Positions 21,941-32,055 of a stretch of 54,973 nucleotides of DNA are shown in pieces. A program made the translations under genes and the position numbers. The notes under the pieces are model-generated. The model searched no databases. It was not told the origin of the DNA and worked only from the letters and a program-made list of their open reading frames with translations. How positions within the stretch are numbered: position 1 is the stretch's first letter; each line of letters opens with the position of its first letter. This DNA is from Ophioceras dolichostomum (taxonomy: Eukaryota; Ascomycota; Sordariomycetes; Magnaporthales; Ophioceraceae), in assembly GCA_003049485.1 (NCBI GenBank), contig PYST01000271.1, forward strand, positions 1 through 54,973, written 5' to 3'.

Positions 21941-21985
21941 ACGTGGTTCACCACTGCGTGGGCCACACCACTGAGTGGGCCACTT
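21941..21985 (+). repeat. Left terminal inverted repeat
   Basis: The first 45 bp of the element. The reverse complement matches 24312-24356 except for one base (CCACACCACTG versus CCACACCCCTG). Confidence 0.9.
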
Positions 21986-22046
21986 CGCCAGACTTCGCCA
22001 TTAGAAACCATCATAACTTCACCAGCATCGCTCGAATTAATTGAAA

Positions 22047-24259
22047 CTACTCGGAATCGCTCGAGCTATCTATCTGTCCAGCCTCTGGGCATGTCCTTGC
22101 ATTGTGGCTTGTCCTCCGGCAGATGCCACAGAGCCGTGAACCCGTCCGACGCCGCTTTGATGAATCCTCAATTTCCACTTCGTCGCGTTCCTCCTCTTCC
22201 ATCACACCTTTCTCGGCCATGATCTGCCTTGCCTGAGCTCCAATAACTGCTCCTCCATCCTGCAGTCTGATTCTCTTGGCCTTCCGGCGCTTGGAAAGTG
22301 CTTCGTTGGCCTCCTGAAGGTATTGCAACCTCTTTTTCTGGAGGGCCGTCCGGTGAGCGATTGACTGCATTCCTTTCGAAAGCCGATCGACTGCAGCAAA
22401 AACCGAGGTCGGAGAACTTCCTTGATGGCTGGCAACCTGGTCTTTAATAAGAGTTGATTGGGAGAGCGCTTTGTTGCTGGTCTTGGGCGTTTGGAGACCC
22501 ATGGAGTGGGTGTGGCGTTTTAGTGGCACGTGGAAAGGGACGAGCACTTGGGTTGCTGAGTCAACGCGCACGCGTTATTCCTTTTGTAGATAAATACGGG
22601 AGGTGACCCCTCTCCTTAGGAGAGCATCACTCTCGACAATACAACGCTCTATTTTTCCTTTGTACGACAAGGGTCCGCGCTTCACAGTGGGTGGCCCATC
22701 GGGGCTCCCAGGAAGTAGTGGCATCCTCAACCTGACGTCCAGCTTCGAAAGCACAGCTTGCGGATTGTAGGGGATGAGTCCAGCCCCTCGGAAACCCGCG
22801 AAAACATTTTCCTTGGTGAAAGTTCGGAGGAAGGCGGCTTTGAAGGCGAGGAAGAACTCGGGCTTGGTGATGTGGGTAATCTGGGCCTTGATGGACTGAA
22901 CGGCCCCACTGGCAGCGCCGGTGCACGTGCATCTCCCACGTGACCAAGGATTCGTACCGTCACGTGACTAAGACCCCGGCACTGCATGACGTTTTCTTTG
23001 ACCTTGACGTGCCTAGTGCTTTGCACCGACTCTTCTCTTTCTCTCTCCATAGAAGAGTCTTCGTTCTAGAGCATCAATACGATGGCTGTTGAAGCCTGCG
23101 TTCCGTGATCGTGACACCTTCAGGACGCTGTACAACCCAACATCAAGAGGCTGAGTTAAATGAGATGAATGCGAGGGCAAGCAAAGTGTAACAATGTTGT
23201 GTTCCTTGCAGTAGCTCTCGAACTTGGCGTTGACGTGGCTTTCATGGCCGTCAACACCAGCAGCCGATATGCCCCCTTCCGACGACCATTTGAGTGCTGG
23301 TCGAAATGCTGCAGCCATTTCAGGCTAGTTGTCAAGGGTCGAACAAGGAGAAGAGGAAGAGACATTGTTGTGCCTTGAAGAGGTCTAAACTAGAATAGAG
23401 ATCGGCGAGTGAACTAAGTTGTGAGTCGTGGTCACGTGACATGACCCCATCACGTGATATAGCCCCACATCCTGCGATCTGTACATCTTGCGATCTGTGC
23501 CCGTGACAGCAGTCGAATTGTCTGTCCACCCATTGGATGTTGTTTTGACGGGCCAATTGTCGGGAATTTGGTGTTCGCTGTACCAGTTGGCGAGGTGGAA
23601 GCGACCTTGAACGACCAAAAACAGGGGCACCACGTATCCGTCGCCAGCAACAGCGCAGATCGCTGTTGCCCATTCTCGGTTTCCAGGCTGGATGGCCTTT
23701 GGTTTGCCCACTCGATCGGACCGCGTGACCACCATTCCGGGCCGGATCATGCCCATCATGAAGCCTGTCTCGTCGAAGTTATAGAAGTCGCAGTCTTGAA
23801 TGCCATATTTTGCGCGAATGTTGGCGACCAGGCCAAACCACAGCTCAAGAATTGCAGCATCTTCGCAGTGGCCTCTCTGGTAGTCATAGACGTGACTGAA
23901 ACGCGTCTTTAGCTCTGGGTGTCGAAATATGAAGCGGTTCGGCCAGTTTTTCCCGACGCGTGGCGCGCCGCGCTTCTCCAGCAGGAGATCCGCCATATCA
24001 CCCACGTCAATGATCCGGGGAGAAACCCTCGCGCATCCAGCTCGAGTACATACTGGACAATCGCCTCCTCTTCGATCGCTGTCAAATTCAGCTGCGCATG
24101 GCGGTTATTAGTCTTCGCAGTTTGGCCCTTCATTCTACGAGCTATGGTCGTTCGGGGTACATCGTAAATCTCCACCGCGCGACGAATGCTTAAACCTGTG
24201 TCCGATCGGATTGCCTCGATTGCTAATATTACCTGATGTTCTGAGGAGTGGTTTGGCAT
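22047..24259 (-). pseudogene. Pogo-type transposase, frameshifted
   Basis: The reading starts at ATG 24257-24259 (MPNHSSEHQ) with an HTH_psq-like DNA-binding region (LSIRRAVEIYDVPRTTIARR). The frame shifts near 24010, then continues with GDMADLLLEKRGAPRVGKNW (CENP-B-type HTH) and the DDE domain (DFYNFDETGFMMGMIRPGM, PLFLVVQGRFHLANWY). A roughly 185-bp interruption (about 23325-23508) precedes FDQHSNGRRKGAYRLL. Another frame gives HSSHLTQPLDVGLYSVLK, where a second interruption begins at 23117. The end, in yet another frame, reads ITHITKPEF and finally a CX2CX4HX4C zinc knuckle (CGICRRTSHNARTC) before the stop at 22047. Non-functional as it stands. Confidence 0.85.
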
Positions 24260-24311
24260 TGTTTTGACAGAAAAAGCGCGTGTCAAAGTTGGAGGAGGTG
24301 GTGGCAGAGGA

Positions 24312-24356
24312 AAGTGGCCCACTCAGGGGTGTGGCCCACGCAGTGGTGAACCACGT
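24312..24356 (-). repeat. Right terminal inverted repeat
   Basis: Reverse-complement partner of 21941-21985. It is followed directly by TA, consistent with TA-target insertion. Confidence 0.9.
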
Positions 24357-24387
24357 TAACTAATATTATTCGGATAATATCAATAAG

Positions 24388-24620
24388 TGTTGGTTGGGCT
24401 TCAAGGGGAAAAAGCAAACACGCGCGTGGTAAACCAATCTGTTGATTCTGATGATGTACAGGGAAGAGTAAAGCTAGTCTACGCGTGAGCCGGAGGAATC
24501 GCTTTTGTAAGCGATTCCAAGGGGCCCACGTGACCTAAGGTCTGTCGAGGGGGCTGCCTTGGTGACTGAGGCAACTCGTCCACGTGGGTGCACGGAAGTG
24601 CACCCAACCGTGGTTCAACA
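24388..24620. mobile_element. Solo LTR with ATAAG target duplication
   Basis: A 233-bp unit starts TGTTGG and ends TCAACA. It is flanked on both sides by the same five bases, ATAAG (24383-24387 and 24621-24625). This is the footprint of an LTR retrotransposon reduced to a single LTR by recombination. It shares blocks with 21722-21921 and, more distantly, with 54506-54710. Confidence 0.88.
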
Positions 24621-24923
24621 ATAAGTTTTATTCGAGCTGCTGCTAATATTGGTAGTACAAAAAATAATACTAATCTTTATGTGTTGGTCAATTGGGTGCG
24701 AGCTCCCATTGACATGGAACAATAGCAGTCACTGGGAATGTTGCCTCAGGTCTCAGGCAACAGCGCGAGCCACACTCTCCACCATATAGCTAGCACCTCT
24801 CTCCCCGCGACTCCGTCGCAAACCTAGCTGAGAACAACCATGAATGAAAACAACCAAAAGCCCCCAGACGAACTTGTGCATGCACTTGTCCCGCCTACCT
24901 TCGCCTTTTCAACATTATGCCTT
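24621..24923. other. Repeat-derived spacer
   Basis: No gene. From 24682 the sequence starts TGTTGG and contains TTGCCTCAGGTCTCAGGCAACA, which resembles the GCCTTAGGACTGAGGCAAC block of the LTRs. It may be another, more diverged LTR remnant, but no end or target duplication was found. Confidence 0.35.
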
Positions 24924-25220
24924 CTAAATTCTGCTTATATCGAAAGTTGGGATACTAATCGCAGCTTCGTTGTTCGAAACGCTATTACTTACATCAAACG
25001 TGTCGTCCTCGTTGATCATGTCGGGGGCATATTCGTTGGCGTTACTCATCGTAGTGGTATGGTATCAACGAGAAGTAGGGTTGGTTTGGATAGGTGGTTC
25101 GGGGACTGCCTCTGAGACTGGTATCTGAAGGTGGTCTCGATAGGTCCTAAGAGAAGGCAGACGAAGCTGGGTTTTATACACATGCCGCGACACGAAGTCA
25201 GAAAAGTGGAGGAAGGCAGT
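24924..25220 (-). pseudogene. Decayed copy of the 34.5-kb Gln/Cys-rich gene
   Basis: On the minus strand an ATG at 25047-25049 reads MSNANEYAPDMINEDDTF. The intact gene at 34931 begins MGDTKEYTHDMIDEDGTF, so the two line up over about 40 codons. Here the frame ends at a TAG (24924-24926) just after the DMS/DIS motif, and the Gln/Cys-rich remainder is not recognisable. Upstream similarity continues through the presumed promoter: TCTGAGACTGG, then GAAGGCAG.CGAAGCT.G.TTTTATA and GCGACACGA occur in the same order in both places. The copy therefore derives from a duplication that included regulatory sequence. Confidence 0.75.
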
Positions 25221-25397
25221 TTCTCGCATGCCGTGAGTCCTATGACTATCCTGAAGTTTCCTGTGACTACGAGTCTGATCGGGAATATGGAAAAGTTATC
25301 ATACTAGAGAAGAGTTCCCATTGCTGATGAACAACTCGCAGGCTTCACTCTTGTAGCCCTCCAGCAATGCCGGACCTTGAAAGTGACTGGCAAGCCA

Positions 25398-25872
25398 TAC
25401 GCGAAGATGGCCTGGTCTAGCAGCAAAAGTAGACTTTAGTAGAACGACCACGTCCTGTTAGTATCGTGGATGTTGAACTATGCAACGGCACTGGTTGACA
25501 CGATTATGACAATAATAGGCGCCAGTCAGCACCTCTTCATCGTCAACACGGCCGACTTCGGCAACCTGACGCTGCTCGCCAACGTCGCCGCTACGATATC
25601 GATCCTGACCACCCAGCTAAGCAAGACGTCGTTCAGCCTGACGATCACTCGGTCGTCATGGCGGCCCACTCGGGTGCCATCGTGCCTTAGAGCATTATTA
25701 TGTGCTTTCAGATGAAAAGGGCTGAGAAGATTGGTGTTGCATCGGCCAAGAACAGCAGGGGGATTTTGTAAAGCCCTCTCCTCATCTGAAGTCCTCATAG
25801 AGTGAATGTATTACTTTTTGTTTGAAAGCTGCCTTTATCCCCTGCCTGGCGTCTGGTGGCTTTACGCCTGAC
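25398..25872 (+). pseudogene. Decayed rhodopsin-domain membrane protein, copy 2
   Basis: Second relic of the gene seen at 20418. It starts within the ACGCGAAGATGGCC segment shared with copy 1 and reads MLNYATALVDTIMTIIGASQ, then HLFIVNTADFGNLTLLANVA and LTTQLSKTSFSLTIT. It jumps straight to a piece of the later region (VVMAAHSGAI), missing the whole MDKWICAAVWF..CWAPG block that copy 1 keeps. Stops are present (for example TAG near 25687), and the end, FIPCLASG, lies near 25845. Not functional. Confidence 0.75.
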
Positions 25873-27098
25873 CAATAACCATTGCATGAGTGAATGCTCA
25901 CCAATTCCATTTTTTCCATTCACATATGGTCGCGTCTTAGCGAGCTTGGCATAATTAGTTTCTGAAGTTGGCCTGAATATTCGCGACCAGATCAAATCGA
26001 GCGGCTTCGAAGGGCACTGCAGGAATAAATACCTCGTCGACCACTAGGAAGTCTACGATACTGAAGGACGGAGTGACTCTATTACAGCTGAACATTATGA
26101 TATCATGCTAGATTAGGAATTGACTTGGCCTTGTTGGCATTTTGATCGCCAAAAAATAGACTATAATTGTTCTCTGCTCCACCCCGCTCCCATCTGGCTA
26201 TGGCTTACTGGCTCCTAACACATTGTCAATGTTGCCATTGTATGCTCGCCGGTTGGGCTGGGGCGACGGCGTAAGAAAATTGTGTCACCGAGAGTGAGTT
26301 TCGGAGGAGTGTTAAGGGTACCTGCAAAGCGGCTCATGAGCGTCGTTGACACTCGTACGGCTGTCTGTTTGGGCTCATGACTGTTCACACTCCCATTGAC
26401 CCGTCTCTGAAAATCGGTATGGAGCCTGTCATGGCGTACTGCCGCATACTGTTTTCGGACATCCCGTAAAAGCAACCGTGCAGTGCTACGTAGTCCGATG
26501 CTCATGTTATGATTACTAACTTGAGAGGCAAGGTGAGACTCAACTCGGGCGCTGGTTTGTAAAATGTATGCTAACAGCCAAGACTCAACTATAATCCCGC
26601 CGAGTTACTCGAATTGTCTCTGATGGCTGCGCTAACATCATACTCGCGGGTTCGCAAAAGCGCTGACGGCCGTCATATCACCTTCGTTGGTGGGCGTGAT
26701 TCCCCTTGGTTTGGGTTTGGGGCCTGCTGTTCTGGTGGGCAAGGTGGTGGGTGGCAACTTCGGCCAGAGTGCTTCTTGTCCCGGCCATTTTCTTGTCTTG
26801 GCCATTGTCTTGTCTTGGCCATTGTCTTGTCTTGGCCATTGTCTTGTCTTGGCCATTGTTTTGTCAAGTTATCATGCCGTAATTGCGCACTGAAAAATAC
26901 CCAAGTTATGGACAATCCTTTAATTTTGCCCTTTCGAACTCCGTTCCCAACCAAACTTTACCATATTCCCTAGAGTCGCCTGAGTAATGACTGATGTACC
27001 GACAACGCAATGAGAAAGTGGGCGGCAGGCACAGGACCCAACAATGCTTGAGACCCAAGAGAGAAACCGTCCCACCCACAGTCAGCTAGCCAAGTCCA
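25873..27098. other. Gene-free region with minisatellite
   Basis: About 1.2 kb without a supported gene. It holds a 17-bp minisatellite (26774-26866) and otherwise unremarkable sequence. It forms the right edge of the repeat-rich block. Confidence 0.5.
26774..26866 (+). repeat. 17-bp minisatellite
   Basis: About five copies of a 17-bp unit close to CTTGTCTTGGCCATTGT. The first copy is degenerate (CTTGTCCCGGCCATTTT) and the following ones are almost perfect. It lies in non-coding DNA. Confidence 0.9.
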
Positions 27099-27923
27099 TC
27101 AAGCCCCAGTATCATCAGTTGCTTTGTTTCTCCCCTTGCGATCGCTCCTCCGACCGAGCAGATCCCTCAGGTTCCAGCGATTTCGAGCCGGTCCGCTGGC
27201 GATTGGCGAAGACGGCACGCTCGAGAACAGCGTCATGGAGCTGATCCGGCGGGAGGGGAAGTGGACCACTTCGGTTGGTCGTCCTGGAAAGCCACCCGAA
27301 ACATGTGTTAACAAACGCAGCAGAGGATGTAACCCAGGTGGGGAGGGGAAGGATGTGATAGATATACGCACTGATGTTCCCCGCGCCTCCAATACCATAA
27401 CCCCTCAGCTGTCGATCTCCCCTCACAGTCTTCCCCTGCTGCTCCTCCCCCTCTGTATCGGACTCGCTCCGCCTGATCCCGAACTCGACGCTCCTAGACG
27501 ACGGACTGGCGGAGCCCGGCCCTGACCCTGGGCGGGGGCTCCGACTCCTGGCCCGCGGCCGTTCGGGCACCATCAGGCTCCCGACGCCAGGATCCAGCAG
27601 CCGGCCGCCGTCCCGACGCGTCGACTGCCGCAGGTCCATCGACGAGACGCTCTGCACCAGCGCCAGGCGGCCCTGGACGCGCACGTGGACGCGAGTGGTT
27701 GCCGACCGTGGCGGCGGCGGGGCGAGCAGGTGGCTCGTCTCCGGGTCCAATTCCCGCAGCATGATGCNCCGCCGCCGCCGCTACCGGCATCTGAACAGCC
27801 GTCGCTGTACAGGTACGGGTCGGAGGGCTCTCGTCTTGGGCCTTGCTGGTTTGGCAGATAGCTCGCGAGGTCGTCGAGGATGGACGGCAGTGGCGGCGGC
27901 GCGGTGTACGGGTGGGACCGCAT
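27099..27923 (-). CDS. GGAGN-motif protein (DUF3602/PAR32-like), frame break at N
   Basis: Proposed start ATG 27923 (MRSHPYTAPPPLPSILDDLA) after a pyrimidine-rich leader. Exon 1 runs to 27372, an 88-nt intron (27371-27284, GTGCGT..CAG) follows, and exon 2 ends at 27099. The junction reads GYGIGGAGNIRRPTEVV, the GGAGN-type motif of fungal DUF3602/PAR32-like proteins (family knowledge; these are phosphorylated, probably disordered signalling proteins). Total about 243 residues, rich in Ser, Arg and Pro. The single ambiguous base of the window, N at 27768, lies in a GGC-repeat codon run. The frames on its two sides differ by one base, so the break is probably a sequence error. If not, the gene is frameshifted after codon 51. 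Confidence 0.6.
27768..27768. other. Ambiguous base N
   Basis: The only non-ACGT base in the window, in a (GCC)n run. It coincides with a frame change in the enclosing gene. One additional base here would join the two halves. Confidence 0.95.
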
Positions 27924-28787
27924 CTCGGCAGACACGAGCGGGCGGGTTCGCGGCCCGCTGGCGTCGGCGGAGCGGTGGTGATTCGTCGCAGTGGAGTAGG
28001 GTTTCGAAAGAGGAGGTAGACGAAGGGAACGGCGACGAGGAACGACGAGGAAGGTCGAGGCTGCTGGCCTGGGGAGGCTCTGGTTTGGACTTGAAGCGGG
28101 CTAACTGGACTGGGGCAAAAAAAAGGAGCGGACGCCACGAGCGTGGCGGAAGGGGTTGCAAGTAAAGCTAGATGTTCACGCTATGCTGCCATTAGACAGA
28201 GATGCTGGGCGCGAATGATCTCTCCATCTGGTGCCCCTGCGAAAGTGGCAAGCTCAGCTTGTTGGAGATGAACGCGAGGGGTAACTTGCCTAGGCAGCAA
28301 GAGAGAATGGCATCATGAGAGCGAGCGATTTTCTGCAAGCGGGCAAGTAGAGTGATGATGAGCTGAAGCCACGAAACGAATGTTGGCAACTACGCTCATT
28401 TCGCGAGCCCTGCAGGGACCAGGGTTGTACTGCGCAGTCATCACGATGGAGAGCTTTTCAGGGGTTCTGGCTGGACGCGGGCAGTGACGCAGATGCAGAA
28501 TGGATGGAATGTGCTGCAGCTGATGCTCTTTCCAATATGGGACTAGCGCTTGACCGTTCGCAGCCTCAGCTTTGTTCCGTTCTGTAACAGTGGGAGGATT
28601 GAGGTGGATAGGCCCCCACCCCTCGATGCTTAAATACTGGGTCCTCGTTGGGGTAGCTCGTTTGCTCGCCCAAGCATCGCGGCTGGGCTTCAACCTGCCC
28701 AGACCAACCCCAGCCCGTTTGCTCTTCTTCCAAAACCTTCCATGCTCTTGGAAAGCCACCAGTAGTTGATCACTACCTTGGGTGAAG
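27924..28787. other. Promoter-containing spacer between divergent genes
   Basis: About 860 bp between the leftward GGAGN gene and the first BTB gene. The part next to 27924 is the pyrimidine-rich leader of the leftward gene. Frames open across 27.9-28.16 kb read as Pro/Arg-rich shadow sequence. No gene supported. Confidence 0.5.
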
Positions 28788-30032
28788 ATGGAGGGAGCTG
28801 CAGAGGAACCGGCGGCCAATATGGCTAATACTACCAACAACAACAAGAAGAGGAAGGAGCCGACGGGGAGCAAGGATGCTACGGTGGTCATCGATACGCG
28901 GGGTGATCTCCGTCTCAAGGTCGGCCAAGACGACGAGGCCGACGACGAGGCCGGCGACGACGACCACTGCGTGAAAGTCTTCGTCGTTGACTCCCGGGCG
29001 CTATCGCGTGCGTCCCCCGTCTTCAACGCGATGCTGAACGGTCCCTGGGCGGAGCAGCAGCCCGCGATGGGCGGCGACTGGACCGTATCGCTGCCCGAAG
29101 ACTCGCCCCTTGGGCTGGAGGTCCTCCTCAACATCATACACTCCCGCTTCAAGCTCGTCCCCGAAAACCCATCCATAGATGCGCTCTTCTATATCACAGT
29201 GCTCGCCGACAAGTACGATGTGGCTGAGCTCCTCAAGCCGTGGGCCAAAGACTGGTGTAACGCCTACCGCGCTTCAGCCGAGAAGCCAGACCACGAGCCG
29301 CTGATCTGGGTGGCCTGGGTCCTGGGAGATGCCGATCTGCTTCTGTCGGCTGCCAAGTACCTCCTCCTTCGAATCTTTATTTATGGGCCATCGGTGAATG
29401 TCGACGAGAAGAACATCCAAGATCTCCCTTGCTACGAGTACTTGAAATCCACTGGAGCTCTAGGTATGGTGTCCAAATCCAAATATTCTTGCGTCGACAC
29501 GACGCGACTATCCACAATGATGTACTGACCGCAGCACCAACACCACCCAGACTTGATAATCATCCTTCGCAGCAGGGTTGTCTCGGACGTGCTCGACGTG
29601 CTCGACACAGAGTGGAAGATGTGGGTTGGCTCTGGCCTGGCCGGCTCTCGAGGGAACGCCCGCCCCGGCGGCCCCGGCCAGCCCGCCCGCACGCTCTGCC
29701 GCCTTGCAAACTCGAATTATCCCGAAAAGGTGTACAGGGCGTGCGAGGCCACCATTCTGGGTTCGTTCACGCACGGCCTCCACAGGAATGCGCTGTTCCC
29801 CGTGCCAAGACTCGAGAACGTTACCCTCAGTATTCTCGCTTTGCGGGCCAACATCAAAGCCGCGTGCGACTGCGTCGTGACGATGCCGGCGAGCAGGGAC
29901 CCGCATTCGGGTTGCGGCATTGGGGGGAAAATCATGGACATGGTGGACAGGCTTATCGAGAAGGCTCTTTTTCGGATGAAAGATCTTCTCGACGATCTTA
30001 AAAAAAAGAAGGCAGGCAAGCCTCGGAGTTAG
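28788..30032 (+). CDS. BTB/POZ-domain protein 1 (tandem pair)
   Basis: Two exons, 28788-29463 and 29551-30032 (intron 87 nt, GTATGG..CAG with TACTGAC, phase 1), giving 385 residues. The N-terminus is basic (NNNKKRKE), then acidic. The BTB/POZ region runs from about residue 35 to 140: DLRLKVGQ, VKVFVVDSRALSRASPVFNA, SLPEDSPLGLEVLLNIIHSRF, and FYITVLADKYDVAELLKPWA. The C-terminal half holds IWVAWVLGDADLLLSAAKY and a conserved CEATILGSFTHGLHRNALFP segment of unknown function. Many such fungal BTB proteins are lineage-specific, possibly adaptors for cullin-3 ligases; that is inference. It has a tandem partner 340 bp downstream with the same intron position and phase. The intron acceptor was chosen because only it keeps the frame open. 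Confidence 0.85.
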
Positions 30033-30375
30033 GCGGAAGGAGAAACCAAAGTAGATCTCGAGGTGGAAAAGCTGAAGGGGGTGGAGGATGCGGGACAGGA
30101 AGCGCACTGCGTCATGACTTTGAGCAAATGAAGGGATAAATGACGGACGGATAACGACGGAGAGGACATGACGAGGCATATGGGGGATGTGGCGTTCAGG
30201 GATGATAGCTTTTCGGATGGGTGTTTGTTTCTCCCTGCTTTTGCTCAGGAAAATGATAGTTGATGATACCATTGATATTGACGCGGAGGCCAATTACCAA
30301 CCAAGCCAACCGCACATCTCGAAACTACCTATTTGCCTCGTAGGCACCCAGGAGAACAGATCCAAAAGGCACAAG
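30033..30375. other. Short spacer between tandem BTB genes
   Basis: About 340 bp, holding the end of gene 1 and the promoter of gene 2. If translation of gene 2 began at one of the upstream in-frame Met codons, part of this region would be coding. Confidence 0.4.
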
Positions 30376-31833
30376 ATGATTACAGTCCGAGGGGGGACCG
30401 TCCGCACCAGGAAAGCCGGCTTCATCATGCCGACGAATGGGCTGGTCTCACCTCCACAGCGACAGCAGAAACGACCACGACAACAAGAAAAGCCGAGCCG
30501 GCCGCGATCAGAGAAGGCCGGCAACCGCAGATCAGCAGTCGCGGCATCACCACCACCAGCAAGGCGGTACGACGACGACGGCAACCTCCGGCTCGAGGTC
30601 GGGCCCGAGAAGCATGTGTTCGTCGTCTGCTCGAGGGCGCTGTCGCGCGTATCGACCGGCTTCCGCGCCATGCTGGCGGCATCGGAACCTGCAAAGCCGA
30701 GCAGGAAGTCGTCGGGAGCCGCAGCCGCTGGCACTGGTGCTGCCACGGTCCGGCGGACGATCGCGCTGCCGGACGACAACAGCGCCGCGCTGCATCTCCT
30801 CTGCTGCATCGCACACTGCGCGTTCCGTGAGGTCCCAGATCGGCTGTCCGGGCAGGAACTGTTCGAGGTGGCGGTCGTGGCGGCCAAGTACGACATGTTC
30901 GAGGCTCTCAGGCCTTGGGCCGGTGCGTGGGGCTACAATGTTTTTGATCGGGAGGAGGGGAGGGAGCAGCGCTGGCCGTCGAGGCAGGAGGATATGCTGT
31001 GGATGGCCTGGGCTCTGGGAAGACGGGACGTGTTCCGGTCGATCGCGAGGGACATCCTCTTCACTTGCCGGATCGACGAGGCGAAACGGCGCGTGACGTC
31101 GTCCGGGGCGGACATGGATGCGGCGCCGAGCTTTGCGCGCGTTAGGGAAGCTGGGATACTTGGTACGTGATGTGTCTCTGACTACCTACCCGGTATCTGT
31201 CTACCTAGGTAGGCAGCTTGCGTGTAGGCAAGATACGCCGAATAGATAGGTGACTGACGGACAACCGAGGGACCGAGCATCGCACGCATATTGAATAAAG
31301 ACAGCATATGGACCGTCCGGCTGAAGGCCATCGACACGCTCCTGCAGCTCCTATCCCACCACTGGCTCAAGAACGCGGGCAACACGATGGACGGGGAACG
31401 GTCGGCGGAAGCGGTCGCACTGTGGAGGCGGGGAGAGGAGAGCAGCGTCAGCTTTCGCTGCAAGAAGAAGATCGGCAGCTTCGTCGGCGGCTACCGCGAC
31501 GATGTCCCCTTCCGACGGGTCACGCAGGCCGAGTGCGAGCTCTGCGACGCAGTGATCATGGGCTCCTTCGCGCGGGGCCTCGAGAACAACGGATTGTCCC
31601 CCCTGCCGCCGGCGGCTGAGGAGGTTGCTAAAAGTCTGGATGGACTGGCGTCGAGCATTCGAAAGGCGGCCGAGGCGATCTTCACCATTAGGTTGCATGG
31701 CGATTGTAACCCCGGCGTGCAGCTGACGGAGGAGGTGTACGATGTGCTGTGGTCGCTGCCGGGGCGGGTGGTAGATATGCACGGGGCGCTGTTGGATGCG
31801 CAGGCGAGGAAGACGGGGCTTGTGCCGGGATAA
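30376..31833 (+). CDS. BTB/POZ-domain protein 2 (tandem pair)
   Basis: Two exons, 30376-31162 and 31301-31833 (intron 138 nt, GTACGT..AAG, phase 1), giving 439 residues. Residues 1-70 are basic and probably disordered. The BTB core has NLRLEVGPEKHVFVVCSRAL, SRVSTGFRAML, ALPDDNSAALHLLCCIAHCA and VVAAKYDMFEALRPWA. The downstream region includes MLWMAWALGRRDVF and, after the intron, CELCDAVIMGSFARGLENNG, matching the ILGSFTHGLHRN segment of its neighbour. The upstream frame is open to 30187, so the start could be earlier. I prefer MITVRGG because the longer N-terminus is hydrophobic and not shared. The intron holds a CTACCTAGGTAGG palindrome. Clearly a paralogue of the preceding gene by tandem duplication. 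Confidence 0.85.
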
Positions 31834-32055
31834 TGATCGGCGGCCTAGCGAAAGCGCGGCTGAAGCATCCGACGCAGAGTGACGACGGGGAGGAGACTGC
31901 AAAGAACATTGTTACTCTGTAATAGAAGGGACTCAACGAACGTGTTCGAACTACTTCCAGTTGAAGAATGGTTGATGACTGGGAGAGAGCGAGATGGCCT
32001 CGAGCTTCGCGGCACAACAGGTACTAATGGTGGATAGTGGTCAATAAATCACGCC

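Larger units (their letters stand above)
21941..24356 (-). mobile_element. Decayed pogo-like DNA transposon with 45-bp TIRs
   Basis: A 2416-bp element bounded by 45-bp terminal inverted repeats (one mismatch), starting ACGTGGTTCACCACTGCGTG. The right end is followed by TA, the expected pogo/Tc1 target. The left flank is CA, probably a mutated TA. Inside is one transposase gene on the minus strand, broken by frameshifts and two interruptions. The length, the pogo-type helix-turn-helix and the DDE-type domains fit fungal pogo/Fot1-related elements. Confidence 0.85.

Noticed and set aside
21722..24620. Reading the two LTRs plus interior as one intact LTR retrotransposon
   Set aside because: The interior is a pogo transposase with its own TIRs, and the right LTR has its own target duplication, so there is no gag-pol.
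20418..25872. Repeat-induced point mutation (RIP) as the cause of decay
   Set aside because: Relics are not strongly AT-rich and show deletions and frameshifts; RIP cannot be claimed without a dinucleotide count.
26774..26866. CRISPR-like array
   Set aside because: Units are contiguous without spacers and the genome is fungal; it is a minisatellite.
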